NCBI GenBank assembly: GCA_944390005.1
Contig: CALXOJ010000003.1
Location: 1 to 64,000, forward strand
Direction: 5' to 3'
DNA: 64,000 bases
Source: an uncultured Spirochaetota bacterium
GTDB lineage: Bacteria; Spirochaetota; Spirochaetia; JAFGXN01
Below the pieces are notes generated by a model, which did no database searches, had not been told where the DNA came from, and saw only the letters and a list, made by a program, of their open reading frames with translations. A program made the translations under genes and the position numbers. Shown here one piece after another: positions 8,675 to 16,641 of this stretch; positions within the stretch are counted from its first letter, which is position 1, and every line of letters begins with the position of its first letter.

Positions 8675-9979
8675 TTATTTTGCTTCATCGACAATAGCTA
8701 TTGTGATGACTTTAATAATTTCCGGAATTTGTTTCAACTCAGCAACTGCTCTTTTGATAGCACCTTCCGTTGTGCGGTGCGTTGTCAGTACCAAAGAAAC
8801 GGCTCTTTGCGGCTGAGGATCTTTTTGAACCGCCTCGCTGATGCCGATTTGATTGCGGCCGAGAACTTCGGTGACTTGCGCTAAAACACCGGTTTTATCT
8901 TCAACGTCAAGCCGTAAATAGTAGCGGCCGGCGTAGCGGTCCAAAGGCAGCTGCGGCAGCCGTTTGTTTTTGTCGGGCCAGAGGGGAAGGGCATCGAAAC
9001 GGGTTTCTCGGTAACCGAGCGCCAGTGAAATCAAATCAGAAACCACAGCGGAAGCGGTCGGCAGACTGCCGGCGCCTTGTCCATAGTACATCGAATGACC
9101 GAGGTTGTTTGCGTAAACGCTGACGGCGTTGAAACTGCCTGAGACCCACGCCAGCGGGTGGTCTTTTTTGATGAATGAAGGCCGGACGCAGAGGGAGAGC
9201 CCGTCGGCGCACTGCTGTGCAATTGCCAACAGTTTGATTGTGTATCCCATTTCATCTGCAGTGTTGATATCAAACAACTCCAGCCGATCGATCCCTTCAA
9301 CGGGAATCGCTTCAAAATCGGTGTCGGTTGAAAAAGCCAGAGAGGAAAGAATGGCCAGTTTGTGGGCTGAATCGACTCCGGTTACATCAAGCGTCGGATC
9401 GGCTTCAGCTAAACCTGCCTTCTGCGCTTCTTTCAAAACCGTATCGTAATCCTTCTTTTCGGAAATCATGGCGGAAAGAATGTAATTGCAGGTTCCGTTG
9501 ATGATACCGATAAACGCCGTAATTTCGTTAGCAAGCAGTCCGTCATAAAGTGCGCGGATAATCGGAACGCCGCCGACGCAGCTTGCTTCAAACGCAACGG
9601 CGCTTTTATTGGCGCGTGCCAACGCAAACAGTTCGCTGCCGCAGGAAGCCAGCAGCGCTTTATTGGCAGTCACGACCTGTTTTCCGTTTTGCAGTGCCGT
9701 TTCAATGACGGTCTTTGCCAGCGTTTTGCCGCCGATCAATTCGACAACGGCATCCACTTCGGGATCGGTGCAAACAGCGTTAAAGTCTGTTACAAAAAGT
9801 GCTTCGGAAAGCCCCAGCTCGCGGGCGCGATCAAAACGAAGATCGCATACATATTTCAATCTGAAATCGATGCCTGTTCGTTTTTTTAATACCCCAGCCT
9901 GTTCCGTCAAAATTTTTGCCGTACCGCCTCCGACAATACCGCAGCCGACAACGGCGACCGTAAACTCTTTCTTTACCAT
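8675..9979 (-). CDS. hom: Homoserine dehydrogenase
   Basis: The product begins MVKKEFTVAVVGCGIVGGG, with a Rossmann NAD(P) site. The catalytic domain shows GIINGTCNYILSAM and ADPTLDVTGVDSAHKLAIL. A C-terminal ACT domain (YYLRLDVEDKTGVLAQVTEV) is typical of threonine-feedback-regulated forms. It reduces aspartate semialdehyde to homoserine for threonine and methionine. A longer frame opens at 10009, but GGAGG (complement of 9985-9989) sits just before two consecutive ATGs at 9982 and 9979. I prefer 9979 for spacing, giving 434 residues. It is followed by glgP after 12 bases. Confidence 0.94.
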   Translation of the reverse strand: MVKKEFTVAVVGCGIVGGGTAKILTEQAGVLKKRTGIDFRLKYVCDLRFDRARELGLSEALFVTDFNAVCTDPEVDAVVELIGGKTLAKTVIETALQNGKQVVTANKALLASCGSELFALARANKSAVAFEASCVGGVPIIRALYDGLLANEITAFIGIINGTCNYILSAMISEKKDYDTVLKEAQKAGLAEADPTLDVTGVDSAHKLAILSSLAFSTDTDFEAIPVEGIDRLELFDINTADEMGYTIKLLAIAQQCADGLSLCVRPSFIKKDHPLAWVSGSFNAVSVYANNLGHSMYYGQGAGSLPTASAVVSDLISLALGYRETRFDALPLWPDKNKRLPQLPLDRYAGRYYLRLDVEDKTGVLAQVTEVLGRNQIGISEAVQKDPQPQRAVSLVLTTHRTTEGAIKRAVAELKQIPEIIKVITIAIVDEAK

Positions 9980-10038
9980 CATTTCCTCCGACGCATATCT
10001 TTCATTCACATCGCTTTAACCGAAAAAGGAGCAGTGAG

Positions 10039-11274
10039 TTAATTTCGGTACTCCGCAAACCACAACCGAACAGCGTCGGCAGGATACGGAATCGGTTCCT
10101 CCGAATGGAGGTTCTCCTTAATCCACGGATCGAGCACCTGTTCTGTCAATCGTTCCCATCCGAGCGGCTTCGGAGTTGAACCGTAAATCATCTCCGGCGG
10201 CGGCAGCCGGAATGTCAAATACGGATACAGTCGGCAAATCCCCGCTTCATTGGTATCAACTACCGAAGAGAGACGGCCGGCAATTCCGAATGAATTCAGC
10301 CACGATTTTTCGCTTTCTGCGATCAGCAATTCTTGCGTTTCTTTTTCAAAAAACCATTTAATAAATTTTTTTGCCTTGCGCGGTTCCTGCGCCGTTTTTG
10401 GAACAGCAAAAAACAAGACATCAGGTTCTACCGTAATCTTTCCTGATTCGCAAAAATAAAGAAAATCAAACGGAGAATTTTCGTTCGGGTCGGTTTTCAT
10501 CCATTCCCCGATTTCCATATCGTAAAAAAGAATCCGTTCCGAACCGAGAAGATTTTCATAATTGTCATAAAGGTATTTTTCGCGAAATGCCTTTTCGGCA
10601 TTGCTGTTTTCAATCGGAAATGCCTCCCGATAGGCGTTTTTGAATTGATTTAAGAGTGCAGAGAGTTTTTCCGCATCGACGTTTAAATCTTCCCGCCCCC
10701 ACGCCGATGCAGCGCAGTCGTATTCTTCGATATAATGATAGAAAAGGTTCCGGCTCCATGTCGGAGAATATGCGATTTTTGAATAGGCGCCGTTGCGAAA
10801 AATTGAAAATTCTTTGCAGGCATCCATTAAATCCTTAAAAGAAATCATCCGACTCTCCGGAATCGGATTCGATTTCGGTGTTAAAAAGACATGTAAATCA
10901 AAAGCCGCCGGAATGACGGGCATGCGTCCCTGAAGGCGGTACGCTTCCAGTAAATTAGGATACAGCTGCGAACCGGAAATTTTCCCCCTTCTGACGAGGG
11001 ATTTCAAATTACGAAATGATTCGACTAATTCTTTATCAAGGATGGATGAAGCTAAAATCAAGTCAAAGCTTTCGGGACGGTACCTTAATTCCGTTTCCGG
11101 ATGATCGGTATAAAAAACGTAGGCTTTGCAATCGGTGTTTTGGGCATTGAAAATTTCCGCATAAGCGATCGTTTCCGGGGTATCGGTTAAAATCATCACA
11201 ACCGAAGGTCGGCTGCAAGAGGCGGCAAAGAAAAGCAGAAATACCGTTAAAGCGGAAAAAGAAGCTGCTTTCAT
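10039..11274 (-). CDS. Lipoprotein resembling an extracellular solute-binding protein
   Basis: The signal peptide MKAASFSALTVFLLFFAASC ends in a lipobox, so the mature protein starts with a lipidated Cys. The remaining ~390 residues have the look of ABC-type substrate-binding proteins: a central FDFLYFCESGK segment, a C-terminal IKWFFEKETQELL helix and PLGWERLTEQVLDPW. No permease or ATPase gene is adjacent, so a transport role is only inferred. I chose 11274 over longer starts because it has AGGGAG upstream, opens on a good signal peptide and overlaps the preceding small gene by ATGA. Confidence 0.78.
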   Translation of the reverse strand: MKAASFSALTVFLLFFAASCSRPSVVMILTDTPETIAYAEIFNAQNTDCKAYVFYTDHPETELRYRPESFDLILASSILDKELVESFRNLKSLVRRGKISGSQLYPNLLEAYRLQGRMPVIPAAFDLHVFLTPKSNPIPESRMISFKDLMDACKEFSIFRNGAYSKIAYSPTWSRNLFYHYIEEYDCAASAWGREDLNVDAEKLSALLNQFKNAYREAFPIENSNAEKAFREKYLYDNYENLLGSERILFYDMEIGEWMKTDPNENSPFDFLYFCESGKITVEPDVLFFAVPKTAQEPRKAKKFIKWFFEKETQELLIAESEKSWLNSFGIAGRLSSVVDTNEAGICRLYPYLTFRLPPPEMIYGSTPKPLGWERLTEQVLDPWIKENLHSEEPIPYPADAVRLWFAEYRN

Positions 11275-11456
11275 CGCAACTCCCTCATCTCTGCGGAACA
11301 AAAATACTGTCGGGGCTGACGGGCGGCAGCGGTACAGATCATGCAGCCGTCGTTTCTGAAGTGCCGACAACTGTTTGCGATGTTGAACACGATAGAAGCG
11401 TTATTGAATAAAACGTTTTTATAACAGGGTTCTTGAGTTTCCTGCTTAATTTTCAT
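11271..11456 (-). CDS. Small Cys-containing protein coupled to the lipoprotein
   Basis: A 61-residue ORF starting MKIKQETQEPCYKN and ending AEMRELR. It has AGAGAGAAG before its ATG, a promoter-like sequence further upstream, and an ATGA overlap with the lipoprotein gene. That is the strongest reason to call it real. Five cysteines (positions 12, 30, 38, 41 and 57, including a CMIC pair) suggest metal binding or disulphides, but there is no signal peptide. I do not recognise the family. A role as a leader that couples translation into the lipoprotein gene is possible. Confidence 0.55.
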   Translation of the reverse strand: MKIKQETQEPCYKNVLFNNASIVFNIANSCRHFRNDGCMICTAAARQPRQYFCSAEMRELR

Positions 11457-11472
11457 GATCTTCTCTCTCGAG

Positions 11473-11501
11473 ATTATTATATAAAATAAAAGGTTAGTCA
11501 A
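11473..11501 (-). promoter_or_regulatory. Candidate promoter of the small-protein/lipoprotein pair
   Basis: On the minus strand TTGACT (complement of 11496-11501) is followed after 17 bases by AATAAT (complement of 11473-11478). A better TATAAT (11476-11481) overlaps it at a 14-base spacing. Transcription would start about 10 bases before the small gene. Confidence 0.5.
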
Positions 11502-11508
11502 GGGGAAT

Positions 11509-12201
11509 TCAAAGGCGGATTTCCGAAACCGGCGGCAGCCGCCAATCGATCGGCTGTTCGCCCCAGCGGGTTAGAATTTCGTTGGTTTTGGAAAACGGTC
11601 GGCTGCCGAAAAATCCGGAAGAAGCTGAAAGCGGGCTCGGATGCGGCGCTGTCAGAACGGCGTGAATCGGGTTGGTGATCAATTCCCGTTTCGCTGCGGC
11701 GTTGCGTCCCCATAAAATAAATACAATTGGTTTTTCCCGATTATTTAATATGGAAATAATTCGGTCAGTAAACGGAATCCAGCCTGCGTTTTTGTGTGAG
11801 TTGGGGACGCCGGCGCGAACTGTCAGTACGGTATTCAAAAGCAGCACCCCCGCCGCCGCCCACGGCTGCAAGCAGCCGTGGTTTGGGATTTCCAATCCCA
11901 AATCGCTGCTCAACTCTTTGAAAATGTTGAGCAGCGACGGCGGCGCCTGCACGCCGGGCTTCACCGAAAAACACAAACCGTGCGCCTGTCCGGGACCGTG
12001 GTACGGATCCTGTCCCAAAATCACCGCTTTGACATCTTTGTACGCGGTTGCATGCAGCGCATTGAAAATATCGTACTTGTCGGGATAAACGGTTTGCGTT
12101 CGATATTCGCGGATTAAAAATTCCCGCAGTTTAAGATAATAATCCTTTTGAAATTCGGGAGCCAATAACTCTCCCCAGTCGTTTTTGAAATGCGCCGCCA
12201 T
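11509..12201 (-). CDS. ung: Uracil-DNA glycosylase, family 1
   Basis: The 230-residue product has the family-1 active-site loop [18 protein letters not shown] and the C-terminal [19 protein letters not shown]. These are the water-activating and DNA-intercalation loops, so it should remove uracil from DNA. The N-terminus matches the expected Ung length, so the start is secure. No Shine-Dalgarno precedes the ATG, which lies only three bases after the T tract of the initiator-tRNA terminator. Expression presumably depends on read-through from the tRNA or on an unrecognised promoter. Confidence 0.96.
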   Translation of the reverse strand: MAAHFKNDWGELLAPEFQKDYYLKLREFLIREYRTQTVYPDKYDIFNALHATAYKDVKAVILGQDPYHGPGQAHGLCFSVKPGVQAPPSLLNIFKELSSDLGLEIPNHGCLQPWAAAGVLLLNTVLTVRAGVPNSHKNAGWIPFTDRIISILNNREKPIVFILWGRNAAAKRELITNPIHAVLTAPHPSPLSASSGFFGSRPFSKTNEILTRWGEQPIDWRLPPVSEIRL

Positions 12202-12204
12202 AGC

Positions 12205-12231
12205 AAAAAAAAAGGAAGGTTAAACCTCCCG
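12205..12231 (-). terminator. Intrinsic terminator of the initiator tRNA gene
   Basis: Minus-strand GGGAGGTTTAACCTTCC forms an imperfect hairpin with one bulge, followed by nine T. It lies directly after the tRNA and just before ung. Confidence 0.7.
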
Positions 12232-12233
12232 TA

Positions 12234-12306
12234 TAGCAGGGGCAAGACTCGAACTTGCGGCCTTCGGGTTATGAGCCCGACGAGCTTCCAACTGCTCCAC
12301 CCTGCG
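12234..12306 (-). tRNA. Initiator tRNA-fMet (anticodon CAT)
   Basis: The minus strand folds as a cloverleaf. The acceptor side is GCAGGG pairing with CCCTGC, the D stem is GAGC/GCTC, and the anticodon arm is TCGGG-CTCATAA-CCCGA. The T arm is GCAAG-TTCGAGT-CTTGC. The three consecutive G:C pairs next to the CAT loop mark an initiator rather than an elongator tRNA. Position 1 is C and position 72 is T (discriminator A), so the first pair is unpaired as expected of initiators, though C1-A72 is the usual form. CCA is not encoded (TAC follows). Confidence 0.93.
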
Positions 12307-12317
12307 TCGTTGAATAC

Positions 12318-12346
12318 AGAGTATTCTTTTTCGAAAAAAAAGTCAA
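12318..12346 (-). promoter_or_regulatory. tRNA-fMet promoter
   Basis: On the minus strand TTGACT (complement of 12341-12346) and TACTCT (complement of 12318-12323) are separated by 17 bases. The spacing to the tRNA 5' end is short, as usual for tRNA genes. Confidence 0.7.
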
Positions 12347-12390
12347 CACTTTCCGATAAAAAACGTTATTAAAAATAGTTCATATTCGAC

Positions 12391-12419
12391 TTGCTTTTTT
12401 CTTTTTTTTTGGATATCAT
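12391..12419 (+). promoter_or_regulatory. Promoter of the secreted FN3 gene; predicted leaderless start
   Basis: TTGCTT (12391-12396) and TATCAT (12414-12419) are separated by a T-rich 17-base spacer. The GTG start at 12427 lies seven bases after the -10 box, about where transcription should begin. Confidence 0.65.
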
Positions 12420-12426
12420 CTGCTTC

Positions 12427-13812
12427 GTGCGCCGTGGAATTTTGATAATTTTATTTTTCCCTTGCGTTTTCTCTCTTTATGCACAGAACTTAAATCTGCA
12501 GGTTTCGGCTCTTGAGTCGGAAGAAGCTGTCAATTTGAGCTGGAATTCGATTTCACAGCCGCAGGATGTTTCTTATCTTGTTTTTCGTGCTCCCGTAAAC
12601 GGAAAACCGGTGCGCTTGGCATCCGATCTTACTGAGACGGTTTATTCCGATACGACAGCCGAACCGGGGGTGCCGTATTTATACTCAGTCAGAGCCGTTT
12701 CTGCAAATGGACGGGTTCTTCAAAGCGGAGAAGAATACGGCGTCCGAGGAGTCATTCCTCAGCCTCAAATTACCGTTTCGCTCGGAATGAACAACAGCGT
12801 TCTCATTCGCTGTCAAAACCGATTGCCTTATCTGAAAGTCAATGTCTCTGTTTCGAGACCGTATTATAATCCTCGTTATCGGATAAAAGAAGCGTATTCC
12901 AAACAGTACGGGAATCATGCTGTCAATGAAAATTCGTCAATTCCGTTCAATTACGAAGATGCGCTTTGCTATGCGATTGATCCGCGCCGCGGATACACAA
13001 CTCCGTCGTATTTATGCAAGAATTCACCGTGGGATGAAATCAGCGATACAAAGGCGACGCCCGGCAACAATCTTTATACAGTTCAATATGTTTATACATT
13101 GCCGAATGGAAAGGAAAAACTGTCGCCATTTGCCGAAGCGGCCGGCTGTCGGAATATTTCGGATCGGGAGTTTCTTGATGAAGTTTTGATGACGATAGAA
13201 CGTTCTCAATTTAAATTGAATCTGATTCACCGCGGGGGAACTGCTCCGAACGGGTTTGATGCTGTTGAGGATGATACAAAAAGCGATAACGCTCCCTTTG
13301 CTAAATCTCCGAAAAATCCTCCGAAAGGGTGGCTTTATTACGACTGCGATTTTAGCTTAATGAAAATGCTGGCAGACGTTACGCTGATTTATCAAACTTA
13401 TCGCGATTACGACATTTTTTTAACGACGGACACTTCTCGAGCTCACCGTTCGGTGGTTGGACCCGAAAAAATCACCAATATTAATGATACGAAAGTCGGC
13501 GACTTAATCGGAGTGATTTTAGTTTCGGGAATTTACAACGGTGAAATCGAATTTCACATCAGAGTCGGCAACCGCAATGCCAAGCCCCCGTACGCCGCCG
13601 ATTCGCCGTTTTATTCGGCAGAGCAGCAGGAGCGTTTTTTTTACAGCGGAAAAAAAGGACCGGGAGATCAGCCGGGAGAGCCGGGAAACGGTTCGTACTA
13701 CATTGTCCGCCAAAAAAAGAACGGCGCCGTCGTTTCACAATCGATTTTCGCATGGGATTATGATCGAAAAACCGTCGATGCTCGTCTTTTAAAGCTTCGA
13801 TCTCAAAAGTAG
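12427..13812 (+). CDS. Secreted FN3-type protein with a C-terminal module shared with the gene at 16642
   Basis: From the GTG at 12427 the product starts VRRGILIILFFPCVFSLYAQ (Met in vivo), a classical signal peptide with a YAQ cleavage site. Residues ~20-115 form one fibronectin type III-like domain (LSWNSISQPQDVSYLVFRAP, YLYSVRAVSANG). The C-terminal ~330 residues have no family I recognise but match the C-terminus of the 16642 gene: a shared EFL motif, LNLIHxxGT, GFDxV, a (L/V)SGxYxG segment and a WDxDR end. A longer frame opens at 12391, but that lies inside the promoter. It starts a run of five export genes. A surface or periplasmic role is inferred. Confidence 0.8.
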   Translation: MRRGILIILFFPCVFSLYAQNLNLQVSALESEEAVNLSWNSISQPQDVSYLVFRAPVNGKPVRLASDLTETVYSDTTAEPGVPYLYSVRAVSANGRVLQSGEEYGVRGVIPQPQITVSLGMNNSVLIRCQNRLPYLKVNVSVSRPYYNPRYRIKEAYSKQYGNHAVNENSSIPFNYEDALCYAIDPRRGYTTPSYLCKNSPWDEISDTKATPGNNLYTVQYVYTLPNGKEKLSPFAEAAGCRNISDREFLDEVLMTIERSQFKLNLIHRGGTAPNGFDAVEDDTKSDNAPFAKSPKNPPKGWLYYDCDFSLMKMLADVTLIYQTYRDYDIFLTTDTSRAHRSVVGPEKITNINDTKVGDLIGVILVSGIYNGEIEFHIRVGNRNAKPPYAADSPFYSAEQQERFFYSGKKGPGDQPGEPGNGSYYIVRQKKNGAVVSQSIFAWDYDRKTVDARLLKLRSQK

Positions 13813-13876
13813 TTGTCAATAAATACAAACTTTTATTAATTTTTTTAAAAAAATGTCATTTTTTTAGTTGTTTTTA

Positions 13877-13905
13877 TTGACGATTTTTTCAGTTTCAATT
13901 ACGAT
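13877..13905 (+). promoter_or_regulatory. Promoter of the small lipoprotein gene
   Basis: TTGACG (13877-13882) and TACGAT (13900-13905) are separated by 17 bases. The predicted leader of about 20 bases contains AAAGGAG before the ATG at 13932, so this gene is leadered, unlike its neighbour. The AT-rich stretch from 13813 holds no clear terminator. Confidence 0.65.
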
Positions 13906-13931
13906 AATAAGAGAAAGGAGTTGATCTTTAA

Positions 13932-14369
13932 ATGTCAGTGAAACGCTTTTTAATAATATTGTTCACATTTTTTTCGGTAGCCTTTATCGGCTGTCAAATC
14001 AAAGCTGTCGAAAAAACACTGAACGGAATGTGGACGGAATCTCGCAAGACTTCTTCCGGAGAGCAGGCGATAACGACTATCACTTTTATCGGCGAAACGG
14101 CAACGTTTACGTGGATTGAAAGAACGGGAGATGTGGAGACAAATAACAGGACAGGATCTTATATCATCTATTTAAACGGTGACCAGGATAATGTCCGTCT
14201 GCGGGCAACTGTCGTTTTAACGTTTGCGGAGACTCCCGAAGAACCGGCGAAAAGCGCCGCATTTTGGTTCTCTTTTTCCAAGTCGGAAGACGGAACCGAG
14301 TATTTAAATCTTGAACCGATTGATGAAGCCGATGATGTGTACGTATTGACGCGTGCCGCTGAGGCTTGA
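13932..14369 (+). CDS. Small lipoprotein with lipocalin-like pattern
   Basis: The 145-residue product starts with a signal peptide ending in the lipobox FIGC (Cys at about residue 23). The mature part has alternating short beta-strand-like segments. LNGMWTE near its start and GSYIIYLNGD resemble the first strands of lipocalin-like small periplasmic proteins. This is a pattern match only. AAAGGAG precedes the ATG. It lies 12 bases before the next gene, in the same direction as the whole surface-protein run. Confidence 0.65.
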   Translation: MSVKRFLIILFTFFSVAFIGCQIKAVEKTLNGMWTESRKTSSGEQAITTITFIGETATFTWIERTGDVETNNRTGSYIIYLNGDQDNVRLRATVVLTFAETPEEPAKSAAFWFSFSKSEDGTEYLNLEPIDEADDVYVLTRAAEA

Positions 14370-14381
14370 TAAGGAGTTTTT

Positions 14382-16640
14382 ATGAAAAATGCAAAACGGA
14401 AAGTCATTTTAACCGCCTTTGCATCGACGGCAGCACTTTTTTCCTGTGCAAATCCGTTTTTTGGAGAAGAGGTGAGATCGGCCCATTTTGAGCAAGAGGA
14501 GTATACACCGCCTCAATACGAACGCCTGTCGCCGCCTTCAACCGTCATAGCGACGGAAAATGAAATTGATAAAATTGTTTTGACTTGGTCAAAAGTCAGT
14601 GCCGCTGTCGAATACCGTGTTTATCGTTCGGAAAGCGCTGACAGTGGGTTTAAACTGTTGGTTGAAGTGCAGGATCCGACATTTACGGATACGGGAGCGA
14701 TTCTTTCCCTGAAATCGGGGCTTTCTTACTATTATAAAATTGCCTGCGTCAGCGTTGAAGGCATCGAGTCGGCGTTAAGTACTGCCGTTGTCGGCCGCTG
14801 TTACTTAAGCAACGGCGAGGTAATTCCTCCGCCTGAAGTAATAGCTTCTCAAGGCGCTTTTCAGGATAAAATCGAAGTGAAATGGACAGAGGTCCCGACG
14901 GCGCTGTATTACCGGGTTTTTCGTTCCGAAACTGACGAGGCCGGCAGTTTCGAAGCCGCTGAGGCTTTCATCGCCGATAACGTGAGTGAAACGGTCTTTG
15001 TCGATACGGATGTCGAGCTCGGAAAAGTTTACTATTATAAAATTCAATCGGTTGGAGCCTCTCCCGAACCGGGTGCAGAGCCGGTTTCCAGTACGCTTTC
15101 GGTTTCGGGAAGCGGTTCTTTGGCGTCTCTTTCTGTCGGAGCGGTGGAAGGTTTCAGCGCGTCTGTCGATATTTCAAACGGCGTTTATTTGGAGTGGAAT
15201 CCTGTTGATTTCCCGGTTGAGATCTTTCGCGCCGAGGCGCAGAGTGTTGGCGAGAGTGGAAGTGAATTCGAAGCAGTCGAAGATTTTGCTCTGTTGGCTG
15301 AGGTAGAAGCCGGAATCAGTTCCTATTCGGACGTAAAAACCAATATGAAGGAGAAGCCGTATCTCTATAAAATTCAGGCAGTGAAAAGCGATGCGGAACG
15401 GGGTATTCTCTCTGAAGCAGTTGTCGGTCACGTTCCTATAACGCCTCCTGTTATCACGCTTATTGGAGGAGAAGAGACGCTGATTATCGATTTAAACAAG
15501 ACGCCGTCATTGGAGGATTTTACCGATCCCGGGTGTACGGCAATGGATGATTTTGATGGAGATGTGACAGCGAGAGTTGTTGCCGATCTCTCTGCGCTTG
15601 ATTTTAACAAATTGAGCGCAGAGCAGGTCATTACGTACAAAGTCAGCGACGCAGCGGGCAATGAGACGATTAAAGAACGGAAGGTGCAAACTGTTTTTCT
15701 GCCGGATTTGTCAAACGCGGTTATTGAGCGCATTTCATCTTTTCCGTCCTTGCCGACTCAGTCGACGACATTCAGGATCAGCGGACTGGAACCGGCTCAA
15801 GTTCCCCAAAAATTCGGAGCGAATTACGTTTATACGTGGACGGTAGAAGATGGAACAGCTTCCGGCAGCGGAGCCGATGGAGCACTGGTCATTGATTTCG
15901 CCGGCAGCACTTCAATTGAGAAAAAAATTACCGTTTCCGTCGGAACAGATAAAGATGATCAGAGAGTTGATTTTTCAGAAACCGAGGAGTTTAAGATTTC
16001 CGCTCTTGCGGACTTCGGTTCCGACTTTAATACCGCCGGACAGTTTGCGCCGTTTACGGCCGATTATAAGTTAGTGTGGAAAAATTGGTCATTTGGCTAT
16101 AAATGGGATCTTGAAACCGGTTCGGAATATCATAATGAGAGCAATCCTCTCACAAGTGATACATGGTACACATATTTGGGCACTCAAAAAGAGCTGATTG
16201 TTTCTGCGGCGGACGGTTCGTTCGTCATGTGCGATACATCAACTGATACGAATGTAGCCGGAATGGGCGACGCCGCCGAAACAGCGGTCAGTCTCAATGG
16301 TCCGGAATTCAATGTAGTTGGCGGAGTGACATATAAGGTCAGTGCCCGCATTTACCGTGCAGCCGACTCCAAGGCGGATGTTTTTGTGACTGTCGGTTCC
16401 AAAGAGGCTTTGGTTCCTACGGCGGAAGGATGGCACGACATTGAGTTCGATTATACGCCGGCGTCCGATACTCAAACTTCGTTAAAAGTTTGGAAAATGC
16501 CTGTCGGCGTCCGCGATTGGAGTGCGATTACAGGAGGCGAGGACGGCAACTTAAAAACCGGAAGCGACACGAAAGGGGTGAAAGTCGACAGTATCTCAAT
16601 CCGTTATGCGGATAAGGCGGACGAACCGTCGGAGGCATAA
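14382..16640 (+). CDS. Multi-domain FN3 lipoprotein with DUF5011-like and CBM-like regions
   Basis: The 752-residue product begins with a lipoprotein signal (FASTAALFSC, Cys near residue 23). Three FN3-like repeats follow; each carries a VxLxW strand and a YYKI or YLYKI strand (about residues 45-150, 155-255 and 260-350). Residues ~355-450 match the DUF5011/HYR Ig-like pattern (FTDPGCTAMDDFDGDVT, ITYKVSDAAGN). The last ~200 residues resemble a family 4/9-type carbohydrate-binding jelly roll (VVGGVTYKVSARIYR, GWHDIEFDYTP). AAGGAG precedes the ATG. Together these suggest an outer-membrane-anchored adhesin or glycan-binding protein. That role is inference. Confidence 0.75.
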   Translation: MKNAKRKVILTAFASTAALFSCANPFFGEEVRSAHFEQEEYTPPQYERLSPPSTVIATENEIDKIVLTWSKVSAAVEYRVYRSESADSGFKLLVEVQDPTFTDTGAILSLKSGLSYYYKIACVSVEGIESALSTAVVGRCYLSNGEVIPPPEVIASQGAFQDKIEVKWTEVPTALYYRVFRSETDEAGSFEAAEAFIADNVSETVFVDTDVELGKVYYYKIQSVGASPEPGAEPVSSTLSVSGSGSLASLSVGAVEGFSASVDISNGVYLEWNPVDFPVEIFRAEAQSVGESGSEFEAVEDFALLAEVEAGISSYSDVKTNMKEKPYLYKIQAVKSDAERGILSEAVVGHVPITPPVITLIGGEETLIIDLNKTPSLEDFTDPGCTAMDDFDGDVTARVVADLSALDFNKLSAEQVITYKVSDAAGNETIKERKVQTVFLPDLSNAVIERISSFPSLPTQSTTFRISGLEPAQVPQKFGANYVYTWTVEDGTASGSGADGALVIDFAGSTSIEKKITVSVGTDKDDQRVDFSETEEFKISALADFGSDFNTAGQFAPFTADYKLVWKNWSFGYKWDLETGSEYHNESNPLTSDTWYTYLGTQKELIVSAADGSFVMCDTSTDTNVAGMGDAAETAVSLNGPEFNVVGGVTYKVSARIYRAADSKADVFVTVGSKEALVPTAEGWHDIEFDYTPASDTQTSLKVWKMPVGVRDWSAITGGEDGNLKTGSDTKGVKVDSISIRYADKADEPSEA

Positions 16641-16641
16641 A

